NCBI RefSeq assembly: GCF_963675165.1
Contig: NC_087379.1
Location: 5,039,442 to 5,103,441 of the forward strand
Reading direction: 5' to 3'
Length of the DNA stretch: 64,000 nt
Source of the DNA: Halichondria panicea
Lineage: Eukaryota > Porifera > Demospongiae > Suberitida > Halichondriidae
A model generated the notes under the pieces. It made no database searches, was not told the DNA's origin, and saw nothing but the letters and a program-made list of their open reading frames with translations. The position numbers were made by a program, and so were the translations under genes. Positions 11,732-22,354 of this stretch are shown here, one piece after another; within the stretch, counting starts at the first letter, position 1; each line of letters starts with the position of its first letter.

Positions 11732-12472
11732 AGTATTTGAAGAATACACGAACTTTATGAAGTCTATGAATTGTCTATAATTATGCTGCATGGGCAAAGC
11801 TACTAAACTTTACACTATAATTCTCCATGGAAATACAGGATAAACTGTTGACTCACTTTAATTAATAATAACACTTTCATTTCTCATTTATTACATTTGT
11901 GTACACAGACTCGGTTAAAAGTATCGATATTGGGTTAATTTCGCATCTATGTATAAATAAACACAAAGCTCCAAGGATTGGATGTTGTCGAAAACATCAG
12001 CAATTCAAGTCACTGCCTTTTATAGTGGTGCAATGAGTAGGTGCAACAAATATCAATGGAATCATTCAAGGTAATACTGTATGTATAATACATGCGCATG
12101 CATACACACATCGTCTCATGATCTCGATCACCACAGACTTAAGAGTCAAGTAATAGCTAATTCCAGTTTAGCCTCGATCCCAGGCCGCACTTCATCAGGG
12201 AAAGTTTGAGTTATTGGGTGGGAGGGTGAAAAAGCAGATTTCATCCACTGCATTTACACACAGTGCAATATGCCCTATGTTCTGGTATACTGCAGTGCAA
12301 TATATGCATGGTTGCTATGGTAGAGTGATGCAACATGCCATAATAATTATACAGAGCACTGGATTGCTTTGATTTGCCACTCACCATGCACCAAGTTTAC
12401 ATTAAAGCGCGGCGTATATATATATGTAATCAGTTAACACTACATGTGTGAGAGACTGGAACTAATTATTAG

Positions 12473-13000
12473 ATCCGACTAGAAAAACATTTGCAATGTG
12501 AAAAATTGCTAGGATTGGCCAGGGGAACCACAAAAAAGCGTGGAAACAAGAAATCAGACGAGAGCATAACTCCAATCCGTTACAACGTCAATCACATGTA
12601 CTGGTAGTTTTCCCATGTTTTCACAGCCAATATACGCAATTTTTACTGGTGGAGTGATGACCAATCCCTATATATTTATCCATTTTGGAATGTGCGGGCA
12701 CATAATCATGATGATTTGTGATGAATTGATGTTCCTAATACATGCAGTGGTGAGCACAGGTATACACACAGTCCATCCATGCGTAGTAACATGCACGGAC
12801 CGCACTGGTGACCTGCATGGAATGATATGGTGGATCTGGAACACAGTCTATTATTTAATATACTATGTATTGTACATGTTCATGACGTTGTAACGAATTG
12901 GAGTTATGCTCTCGTCTGATTTCTTGTTTCCACGCTTTTTTGTGGTTCCCCTGGCCAATCCTAGCAATTTTTCACATTGCAAATGTTTTTCTAGTCGGAT
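12473..13000. mobile_element. MITE with about 118-bp terminal inverted repeats
   Basis: The arm 12473-12590 (ATCCGACTAGAAAAACATTT at the tip) recurs inverted at 12884-13000 almost without change. The centre is non-coding. The target-site duplication is unclear. Confidence 0.7.
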
Positions 13001-13552
13001 TCCCTTTCTTTTTCAGTACAGTTTACGTATCATGACATGCATAAGTGGAACGTCAAGAGGTAGTACAGAAGTTCAAGAGAAGAGAAGACAGGACTAATCA
13101 GATATTTTCTCGAATATCTCTGGACTAATAATTATAGTAATGAGTAATAATTATTGCTTGATATATTGAATTTGTATCAGTATTAAATGACAGCCATTTT
13201 AAGAGCATGATATCTAGCCAGTGCATATAGCATGCCTGTCAGAGAAAGGGAGCTAGAGCTGAACAGTGTGATTAAAAGCAGCAACACCTCAGGCTCTGGA
13301 AAAGCACTACTGCACTGATTCGCACGGTTTATTAGCCACGCCTATCTATTATTAAGTGGCCACAATGCAATCATTAAAGATGGCGGAATTGTCTAGGTAA
13401 GAGAAATAGAGACTGAGAGGTCATCTGCCTCGTGGAAGCAATCGCAAATCTGAAGAAGCGCTTTGTAATCCAGGTTGTAGTGGTTTGGAAACCCTGTGCA
13501 GAATGTCCTGGAGATGGCTGTACTTGGAGCAAATGCTGGGCAAGAAACTTAC

Positions 13553-13609
13553 TTATACTTACTTATACTTACTTACTCACTCACTCACTTACTTAGTCAG
13601 TCAGACAAA
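13553..13609. repeat. ACTT/ACTC microsatellite
   Basis: Runs of ACTTACTTATACTTACTT followed by CACTCACTCACTTACTTAGTC; low complexity. Confidence 0.8.
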
Positions 13610-14461
13610 GTGCAGTGAAATGTGGAAATAGTGCAAATTCATTCATTAAAATGTTCATGGATTATGAAATGAGAGATACAAAGAGAGAAAAGGCTAAATA
13701 AACTAGATCTATCTGTCTAGCCAGTTCCTTGATGTGGCCTTTCCCTGCAGAGATAGAACAGTTTGAACATGAGTCAAAATAATTGAAATATTGCTAAACA
13801 CGGGCAAACCCACTGCCAATCCTATGTAAAACCTACTAATACATAGATCTAGCTACCTGTATAATATTAAGCAACATTCCTAAGCCTTGGTGCAAGCTTC
13901 AGTTTCGAATTCTACTCTGGAGCTATATAATTATAGTGCTTTACATTGGATCAGTGAACAGTAAAGTGAATGGTACTATGTCTCAGAGCAACCAACATAG
14001 AACCTCTGCCAGGACCTGTGACATGCCAGTACACGGACCATGACAGTTGTCTATCCACCCTATAGCCTCCAATTGATAATGCAGCATGCAATACCAAGTT
14101 GGCAAGATTTTCATTATATGTTTTGTCTGTATACCATTTTATATTTTGATGTCAGATGACATCATGTTATAAATAAACTATTCAGATATATAAACCCTAC
14201 AGCTTATTATTTGTTTTTACACAATAACAGATTATTCCATGTCATTGTGTTTATTTAGTGTAGAGGTAGAAACAAGTGGAAAAGACAAGCTAAATCTTTG
14301 CACTGTATCCAAAATAGTGCTTCCACTCCATCAGTTTTTGATATTAGCCCAGTTTCCAAAATTAATATTTCGTGAAACACAAATCTAGAAAGGAACAACG
14401 GAAGAAGCACGTACTCCTTTGAATTTCTCAGGGTTCCAGATTTGCTTATTCCTGATGCCAG

Positions 14462-14628
14462 TACCGTGCGGGTAGAAAATTTCGAGGTGTTTAATTTTAA
14501 GTTTTTTGTGGGTGGCTGCAGAACACGAAAATTTGGAAGGCTTCGTATGCGCATACGAGATAAGTGCCACACCCTAACTCCACGAAATTTACTGCCCGCG
14601 AAATTAAATTAAATTGTCGCGAGGGTGA
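14462..14628. mobile_element. Truncated TACCGTA-family MITE directly upstream of beta-helix A
   Basis: Starts TACCGTGCGGGTAGAAAATT and contains the reverse complement of the GTAAATTTCGTGGAGTTAGG block seen in the 6536 MITE, but lacks the second terminal CGGTA. It stops about 10 bp before the start codon of beta-helix A, where homology with the 5' flank of the intact copy begins. The same junction occurs at copy C (51137-51304). Confidence 0.6.
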
Positions 14629-14638
14629 CACAACCATT

Positions 14639-17600
14639 ATGATTCATTTAGCTGCAATACTTCTCGGCATCTGCATATATAACTATTGTTTGTAGTTCAC
14701 AGCACTATCATATTGTGCCTGATACTACTGCGTCTATTGACTTGTGTTCTGAATTTCCGATTGGCACTTGCTTTACTCTTGATCAGTTTGCTCAAGCAGA
14801 TATATTCTCTGATGATAGGACCAATCTCACATTGACATTTCTAGAAGGGGATCATGTGCTCACACGACTGCTTACTATTCATGATTTTTTACGTGTTCAG
14901 ATAATTGGCTGCAAATATTCTGTATTGATATTATTCAATGATACAAGTCGAATTGATTTATCAAACATCACCAAGTTGAGCGTTGATCACATATTCTTCG
15001 TTCAGTATGCACCGTTCTTTGACAATTTTAAACGAGGCTTGAGCATTAGCACAACACAAAATGTTTTCATATATGATAGCTGTATTGTGGGCTTTGAAGG
15101 CACTAAACAAGATATTGGTGTGCTAACCGTTAGTGGTGCCCAAAACACACAGATTGAAAATTTTATCTTTCTGAATAATTCTGGCAGAGCACTTTTTGTC
15201 GAATCAGATAACGTAAAAATTAAGGAAGGAAATTTTGAGCAAAATTCTGGTGCAATTTTCATTAGTGCTACTTGTGCAAGTATCAGTAACACTGAATTTA
15301 TTGAAAACCTTAATGGGGCTATTCTGATCAACAAAGGCATTGTTAACATAGCCAATTGTGAGCTAGCAAATAACCAGGAATTGTATGATATAGATCTATA
15401 TGGTGGCTACATTGGGGGAGCTATTGTCGCTGCTGGAGGCAATTTGACGATCTCTAACAGTACTTTTTATGGCAACAGTGCTGACTTGGGTAGAGTAATT
15501 TTAGTTCTTCAAGGTAGCCTGTCTCTTTCTAACAGTGCGCTAACCAACAACAGAGCTCTAGCTTTGTTTATAGATTCAAGTGATTTCTTAATGACCAATT
15601 GTACCGTAACAAATAACAAAAACCATGGGATACGTGGCGGAGGGGCAATTTTTGGTACGAGGTCCAGCAATAATTTATCAATTTCCAGAAGTGATTTTGT
15701 TGATAACAATTCTATAAATGGTTATGGTGGAGTAATTTTAGTTGAAACTGGTGCTCTTTTGATCTCCAACAGCCGGTTCATGAGCAACACTGCTTATCAA
15801 GGTGGTGGAAGTATTATGGTTGAATATGGCAATGTGTCTATTTCAGACAGTGATTTCAAAAACAATGTTGCAGCATACGGTGGAGGCTTTAGTGTTTGGT
15901 ATGGCAATGTATATATCCTAAATTGTACATTTGACAATAATAGTGTCTCACATATAAGCATGGTGGAGGTTTTTATGTTCGATCAGTTTATTTGATACTT
16001 TCTAACTCCATCTTTACAAGAAACAAAGTGAAGGTTGGAGGTGGAGCAATATACATTCAAGAGCACACACTTTTCATAACAAACACAGTGTTTACGAACA
16101 ATTCCGCTCATAGTGGTGGAGTTTTAAGCATTTCTAATGGAACAGCCCAACTCTCTAACATTACTGCTTTGTACAACGTTGGATATGGTCAAGGAGTGTT
16201 CTATATTCATGATACAACTACAGTTATATCCAATTCTACATTCATTGGAAATTCAGCAATGCAATATGATCTTGCGCTATTTGGAGTCATCAGTATTTTA
16301 GAATGCACTATGAATTTTTCAGGAATGAACACAATGATCGACAACATGGGTCCTAGCATTAATGCGCACTCTGCATCAGTATATTTTACAGGCCCAACGA
16401 ATTTCAGCAGCAACCATGGTATTGATATTAATGGTGGAGGACTTTCTGCTACTCTGAGTCAGATTTACTTTAGCGGAACAGGAGCAATAATGTTTTTTAA
16501 CAATTCAGCTGATAATGGAGGAGCAATATTTCTAGCGAAAGTTTGCTTTATGTAGGCTCTCAGCATCTCTTCGTGTCGCATAACACAGCACAACATGGTG
16601 CTGGGATATATGGGTACCAAAGCACAATAAAGTTCAAATGCGATGACAAGAAACAGAATAGTGAGGTTGTCATTACAAACAACTATGCTACTCATAGTGG
16701 TGGTGGTATTTGGGCTTTAGGAACAACCATTCAACTGTTACAATCAAATGTCTACCTAGACCATAACTCTGCTGCATTCAATGGTGGTGGTATGTTCTTA
16801 CAACAAAACTCCAAGATTTATCTTCTTAAGCATGGTATAGACTGTACATACGATTGGTGTCAAGTCAAGCTAGAAATAATAAATAATTCTGCTTTGTTGG
16901 GAGGAGGAATATTTGTAGCCGATAATTCAACTGGTAGAGGAGCATGTAGGGGAGGTTCATCAGATAGAATTGTTCGAACGAATTATCTCGACAATATCCT
17001 TTCTGACTGTTTCATTCAAACTATTAATTTTCATGGATCACATGAGTCCCTTGATTATGTCAAAACTCTTCTTTCTGGCAACACTGCAAAACGTTCAGGA
17101 AACGACATCTATGGAGGTCTATTGGACAGATGTACTGTGAGCCCTTTAGCTGAATTGTATGGGTTATGGAATGCAGAAGACTATAATTATCAGAAAAACT
17201 GTAAATATTACGAGCAATTCAACAATATCTTCAGATCCCGTACAAGTTGTTTTTTGTACTCCCACAGAAATATTTACACGAAAAGGTGAATTATTTAGAA
17301 TAAGTGTCAGAGCAATTGATCAAGTTGGAAATTCTTTGAACGCAACCATACATAACTCAGTAGTCACCGACAGTGGAATTGGTCGCCTCAAAGAAGGGCA
17401 AACAGAACAAACAGTTGGGGATAAGTGTACTGAATTGGAATTCAATGTGTTTTCAGAAGACAATTCTGCTCTAATAGAACTCTACGCTTATGGGCCATGT
17501 GTCAACATAGGACTTTCAAAGAATACTTTTAATGTTACTTTTCTTCCCTGCACTTGCCCATTAGGATTTCAGCCATCAATGTCTCGAATCGAGTGTGTAT

Positions 17601-19290
17601 GTGAGTGTGATGTGAAATTGCAATCTTACATAGCGAACTGTTCTAATGGCTTCCTCAGAATGGAAACTGGCATATGGATTGGGGTTACCAACGATACTGA
17701 TGGTGAAATAGGATACATTGTTGATAATTGCCCTTTTGACTACTGTGTTAAGGAACCAATTGACGTCAGTTTGAAAACCTCTCACGAGATAGACAGACAG
17801 TGTGCATACAATCAAAGTGGTGTCTTGTGCGGTGAATGTGAGCAAGGACTCAGTCTTATTCTGGCTACCTCAAAATGCAAGGAGTGTTCAAACACCTACC
17901 TTCTTCTTCTGATTCCATTTGCCCTTGCTGGTATAGTATTGGTTACATTTATTCTCGTATTCAACATCACCATAGCGACAGGAAATGTTCATGGCTTGAT
18001 TTTCTATGCTAATGTACTCGCTGCCAATAAAGCTGTATTCCTTCCCTTTGATAATGTTCTAACTGTAATCATATCATGGGTGAATCTTGATTTGGGAATA
18101 GAAACCTGCTTTCATGATGGGATGAGTTCTCAAGCAAAAGTACTCCTTCAACTTGTCTTCCCAGCCTATTTGTTTTTTCTGATGCTTGGAATTATTGTTC
18201 TTTGCAAATACTTTGACTCAATTTCCAAACTTCTTTCCAATGCCAACCCTGTTGCTGCACTATGCACACTTTTCATGCTTTCTTACTCCAAGCTGCTGCG
18301 GTTCACAATTTCTGCATTGCAGTTTAACTTTCTCAGGTATCCTGATGGTTCAGATGAATTGGTTTGGTTGTATGATGCCAATGTACGGTACTTTAACCCT
18401 GAACACACAACTCGATTTATTGCTTCTGTTGTAATCCTCACTGCTGGTGGATTATTTACTGTTTTGATTTTCTTTGGCCAGTGGTTTCCTCACTTCTCAA
18501 AATTAAAGATCATGAAATGGACAAAAAACACAAAATAATTATATTGGTTTCATGGACGCATACCATGCTCCATTCACTCCAAAGCATCGTTACTGGTTGG
18601 GATTGCTTCTCTTTTCTCTCATTGCTTACAACATCATAGCTGCCTTTGCAACGGATACCTACTTACCTATTATCTCTGCTGGGTGTATAGCAATTGGGAT
18701 ATGTTTTTTCAAGCTAATTGTTAAGAAAGTGCACAAGACTTCGCTTGGAGATCTAATTATTCAATCTTACGATTTTAGCATACGGAACCTCTTATGTGCG
18801 AGAAATAAAAGGGAATCAGTTCATACTAGCCAACTTTTCCATGTTTATTGCTTTCATTCTCTTCCTAACAATCGTGTGCTTCCATACACACAAGTAAGTT
18901 CTTAAGAAGACAAATGTATAGCTAAAAGTGATCAACTGCTTTAAAAGCAAGCGCATGATGATGGATTTGAATCTTCGGCGAAGAGCTGCTAACGAACAAG
19001 AAATTCAACATGTGTTAGTTGGTGATGAAGATAATGATGTAGATATAATAGACATCATCAATGAGCAAGTTGATCCAATTTACAATGACATACCTGAAAA
19101 TGAAGAACCTGGAAAGTATATTACTCCTCCTATCATAACACCTGCATCAAGACTCGACCAGTTGCGAGAACCAGCTCTGGACGTCCTTGCTCCTGTTACT
19201 ACTGAAGATTATCGACCAGCCCCACCCCGTCCTCAAGCTCGAAACTCTCCAGCTGTTGTTACTTGTACAGTTATCGAGGTCATACACTAA
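14639..19290 (+). pseudogene. Beta-helix / multi-pass membrane protein, copy A, multiply frameshifted
   Basis: Full-length homologue of the intact gene at 56186-60850, running from the signal peptide (MIHLAAILLGIC) to the tail (VTCTVIEVIH). Breaks relative to the intact copy: +4 (TATA) in the signal peptide near 14675; +2 near 15952; -1 near 16533; +4 AATT at 17185-17188; +4 AATT at 18537-18540; a small rearrangement near 18757; and a Tyr codon changed to TAA at 18896. The reading frame between breaks is well kept, so decay is recent. It lies between two 7TM genes, diverging from copy 1 and converging on copy 2. Confidence 0.85.
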
Positions 19291-19482
19291 CTTCAAATAC
19301 ACTGTTGATCAGACGATTAGTAACAAAAGCGATTGTCCTTGTAGACTGTAACTGTATAGGTTTAGTTATTAGTACTCATGATCCTTCATGCTTATGATTA
19401 GTGCATGCTATGTGTTTATTATTTTTACATTATCATTGATTCTGTCCACATGTATGCGTTAAAGTGTGCATAGGTAAGACAA

Positions 19483-19527
19483 TAGCCTCGATTCCAGGCC
19501 AATTAAATCGGCCTGGAATCGAGGCTA
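19483..19527. mobile_element. 45-bp element made only of two TAGCCTCG terminal repeats
   Basis: TAGCCTCGATTCCAGGCC, a spacer of a few bases, then its reverse complement. It is flanked by AGGTAAGACAA (19472-19482) and AGGTAAGACTA (19528-19538). The homologous flank of the fragment at 8748-10225 (near 10370) has a single AGGTAAGACTA and no insert, so this is an insertion with a 9-11 bp target duplication. That length suggests a Mutator-like family (inference). Confidence 0.75.
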
Positions 19528-19891
19528 AGGTAAGACTATCCGAGGAAACTGTACAAGACTCACTTTATTCAAATTGGTTGCCATATAATTATTGGACAAC
19601 ATTCAGGTACGGTTGTGCTGGAGAGCTACAGTTTGGTGACTCGGCGATGATGCCTGCCATGAATCGGTGCTGGATGATGTTTAGTTGTCTTTAGCTTTGC
19701 AATGTAATAGAGTCCAATTTATAATTATGTAGACAATTATAATTATTATAATTATATTAAGCAAAATTGGTGCAACCTGTAGCACTCTGTCTCTGGAGTG
19801 GTTATATCTTTTGTCGATCCTCATTGAATTCACTGTGTAGTTCATGCATCCTAGCCATCAAGTGATAATGCAGCATGCATGCCCAGTATCA

Positions 19892-20045
19892 CAGGGCCGT
19901 AGCCACCAACTTTAGAGCGGTCAGGTTATGAAATGGAAAAAATCGGCGCGCACAGCGCGACAAAATTTTTGGGGCCACGCCCATTTTCGGTATCGTTGGT
20001 CACGCCCCTTGTCTACTGCTGGACTAGATTCTGTTCATCTGTGTT
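19892..20045. mobile_element. Possible single end of a hAT-like element
   Basis: CAGGGCCGTAGCCACCAAC resembles the termini of many hAT-type elements and the CAGGGGCGTAGG end at 41952. No partner end was found nearby, so this is only a candidate. Confidence 0.3.
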
Positions 20046-20090
20046 TAGCTTTAATTAAAGCTTAGGCCCTAACACAAAATAATGTTACAG

Positions 20091-20259
20091 AACACAACAT
20101 CTTGATTCTCATCATGATGGAGAAACAGCAAAGTTTTATTTGGCAAGACCACAGAACTGGTTTGCAAATGATGATCGCTTCGGGAACAACAAATTATTAG
20201 CTCAGCTGGATGGTGAGCTTGGTCTGGAAGACTTGGAAGGGATTCTCTCTCAACATTGA
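20091..20259 (+). other. Exon-like open segment, protein not recognised
   Basis: After a possible acceptor (TTACAG at 20085-20090), one frame runs open to TGA at 20257-20259 with a soluble, acidic composition (for example ARPQNWFANDDRFGNN and DGELGLEDLEGIL). It looks more like a protein than the surrounding DNA and could be a terminal exon of a fragmentary gene or of a transposon passenger. No family recognised. Confidence 0.3.
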
Positions 20260-20497
20260 CAGCCATAGCAATGATAGCATGCAATACTTATAGATTAATT
20301 AATAGTCTTGATCACTTATAGTTAGTTCTCGGGTCCCAGGCCGATTTTTTTTAATAGAACGAAGTTGAAAAGCGACCTAGGGTTCAATTGGAGACGGATC
20401 GGCCTGGGGTCTAGCATGATGCTAGCCTCGATCCCAGGCCGAGTTTTCGCTTTTATAACGGTTAGGTGAACAACTAACTGAATAATTTATGCTTGCA

Positions 20498-20738
20498 TGT
20501 TTTGCAGAATCATCTTTTTCTTGAGGGCCTGGTAAGCCACAAATCACTACCATATAACAATTTAGATAACAATATGCATGTACACAAGTCTTTTCTTCTT
20601 AGATATTATATACACTGAACTACAGATCCTGGAAGAATCAATGTTCTTCTTTCTTGAGGTCCTGGTAAGCCACATAATACAACAATAGATGCATGTAAAT
20701 AAGTCTTTTCTTCTCAGTGACTTTATATAGATAAGCTA
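20498..20738 (+). repeat. Tandem duplication of a mini-exon-like block
   Basis: Two copies, about 120-130 bp apart, of a block with a T-rich acceptor-like stretch, CTTGAGG(G/T)CCTG, a donor-like GTAAGCCACA, and ACAAGTCTTTTCTTCT. Each resembles a small exon with its splice sites. A lone TAGCCTCGATCCCAGGCCG end lies just upstream at 20423. Confidence 0.45.
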
Positions 20739-20939
20739 ACTTTAATATACTATAACACTATTACTTTTTGAGCGAAAGCATAACATGGCGAGAGGCATTA
20801 GCAAGCGCACGCTTGCAACGCTCGTTATACATGTGTCAGAATGGTCTAAACAAAGTATAAATATACATAATTAATATTATGCATGCACAAAAGCTATTTG
20901 ATTTTTAAAAATCTATCCTGCATGCATGTGGTTCAGTGC

Positions 20940-21893
20940 TTATTGTTCGTTTTTACACAAAAATAGCTTCTTCCATGTCTTCCGAACATTAATGTACAGG
21001 TAGAGAAGTACAAGTGGAAAAGACAAGGTATGCACCATATCCAAAATGAAGTACTCGTATTTTGCCATGATATTAGCCCAGTTGCCATAAAATGTTTCCA
21101 CACCAGCCTGATTTAAAATCAAACTCGTGAAAGTGGTGAAAAAGAAGCTTAGTATGCCATTGCACACTAGAGGAACTGCCATCAGCACAGGTAATAATAT
21201 CATTCGTCGATTCAGTGCTGTTTCAATTCTATTTTCACATCTAACTATGAAGCTCCTCTTGAATATTCGAAAGGTCTCTATCGAAGTTAGTATTGTAATA
21301 ACAAAGGCAGGTGTCATTGTAAGCACTACGAAACAAATGGCTGCAATAAAAGCTTCTGTAACAATATTTCGACCTTCTGGAGATTCATTTTCATAGCAGA
21401 ATAAATGACAATGTATTGGATACCTTGCCAAGCCATTTGTGATAATATGTACAACTGTCCAGAAAAAAGCTACAAGAGCTGTTATTGCTGTGAAGAAGTA
21501 ACTATGTTTGTAACCAATTCGCTTCCCTTTCATTGTGAGAAGCTGCACGACACTCAAGCAGGTCACAGCTACAATTGAGTACACTGTGAAGAATACTCTT
21601 GGTGCTTGCAATAGAACTATCGTCCATCTTGTACAATGACAGTAACGAATGGATGCAGGTGAGTTCACACACTGATCCACACATATAAATAGTTTGTCGA
21701 TACAGACACCAATCAAAAGGGATCCAAAGAGAACTAGAAGTGGCTTGTGCTTGACCTTGCTTTTGATTAAAGCAACCAACACTGATACATTCATGAGTAT
21801 TGTAGTAGGTAGAAGCACTCCGATAAAAAGAAACAGGTTAACTGTAGTTAGTGGTATCCAAAAAGGGAACTCAATAGCATCGGTTGAATTCAT
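20940..21893 (-). CDS. 7TM receptor-like protein, copy 2
   Basis: Intact, 317 aa, about 90 percent identical by eye to copy 1, with the same seven membrane segments, the same Cys-rich first loop and the same KNEQ C-terminus. The start is taken at MNSTDAIEFP, which keeps the N-terminal glycosylation sequon; a Met six codons upstream is possible. It converges on beta-helix A. On its 5' side lies DCAF17 in the opposite direction, so the two promoters share less than 500 bp. Confidence 0.75.
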   Translation of the reverse strand: MNSTDAIEFPFWIPLTTVNLFLFIGVLLPTTILMNVSVLVALIKSKVKHKPLLVLFGSLLIGVCIDKLFICVDQCVNSPASIRYCHCTRWTIVLLQAPRVFFTVYSIVAVTCLSVVQLLTMKGKRIGYKHSYFFTAITALVAFFWTVVHIITNGLARYPIHCHLFCYENESPEGRNIVTEAFIAAICFVVLTMTPAFVITILTSIETFRIFKRSFIVRCENRIETALNRRMILLPVLMAVPLVCNGILSFFFTTFTSLILNQAGVETFYGNWANIMAKYEYFILDMVHTLSFPLVLLYLYINVRKTWKKLFLCKNEQ

Positions 21894-22354
21894 AACATTT
21901 GAAGAATACATGAACTTTATGAAGTTTCTATAATTATACTGACTCGGCTAAGATTCTATAATTCTGTGTTTGTGTCAAGAGAAATACAGGATGAACTGCT
22001 GACTCGCTTTAATAGATAACATTATACTTTCTCATTGATGTTATACATTTGTTATACATACAATGTACATGTAATTCCCTTGATTCTGAGTAGATCTTTG
22101 ATAAAAGGCAGGCCCGGACTTTCTGCTGTTTTCAACAACATCCAAATCCTTTATACTGTACAGTAGATGCAACTATGATACAAGTAACCCTATCTGACTC
22201 CATGGAAATCAGTTCATGGGAGTCCATGCAGAAATCTGTCCCCCTCCGTGGGTGGGGAGCTCACAAGACTAAGCACGCTTGTAGTTCCCATGCTGATTTT
22301 TCAGGTTGATGGAGAAAATATCATTACGTTCTTTTAGAAAAACATCGGCCTAGA

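Larger units (their letters stand above)
11732..14461. other. Intergenic spacer between 7TM copy 1 and beta-helix A
   Basis: No gene seen. Parts are repeated, inverted, at 51305-53234. Contents: a MITE at 12473-13000, a short ACTT/ACTC microsatellite near 13553-13609, and many ATAATTAT and GCATGCAT palindromes. A 4-bp AATT at 13929-13932 is absent from the inverted copy near 51831. The divergent orientation of the flanking genes suggests both promoters lie here. Confidence 0.5.

Noticed and set aside
12615-12893. Plus-strand ORF in the centre of the MITE at 12473
   Set aside because: Low-complexity hydrophobic translation of AT-rich DNA, no conserved features.
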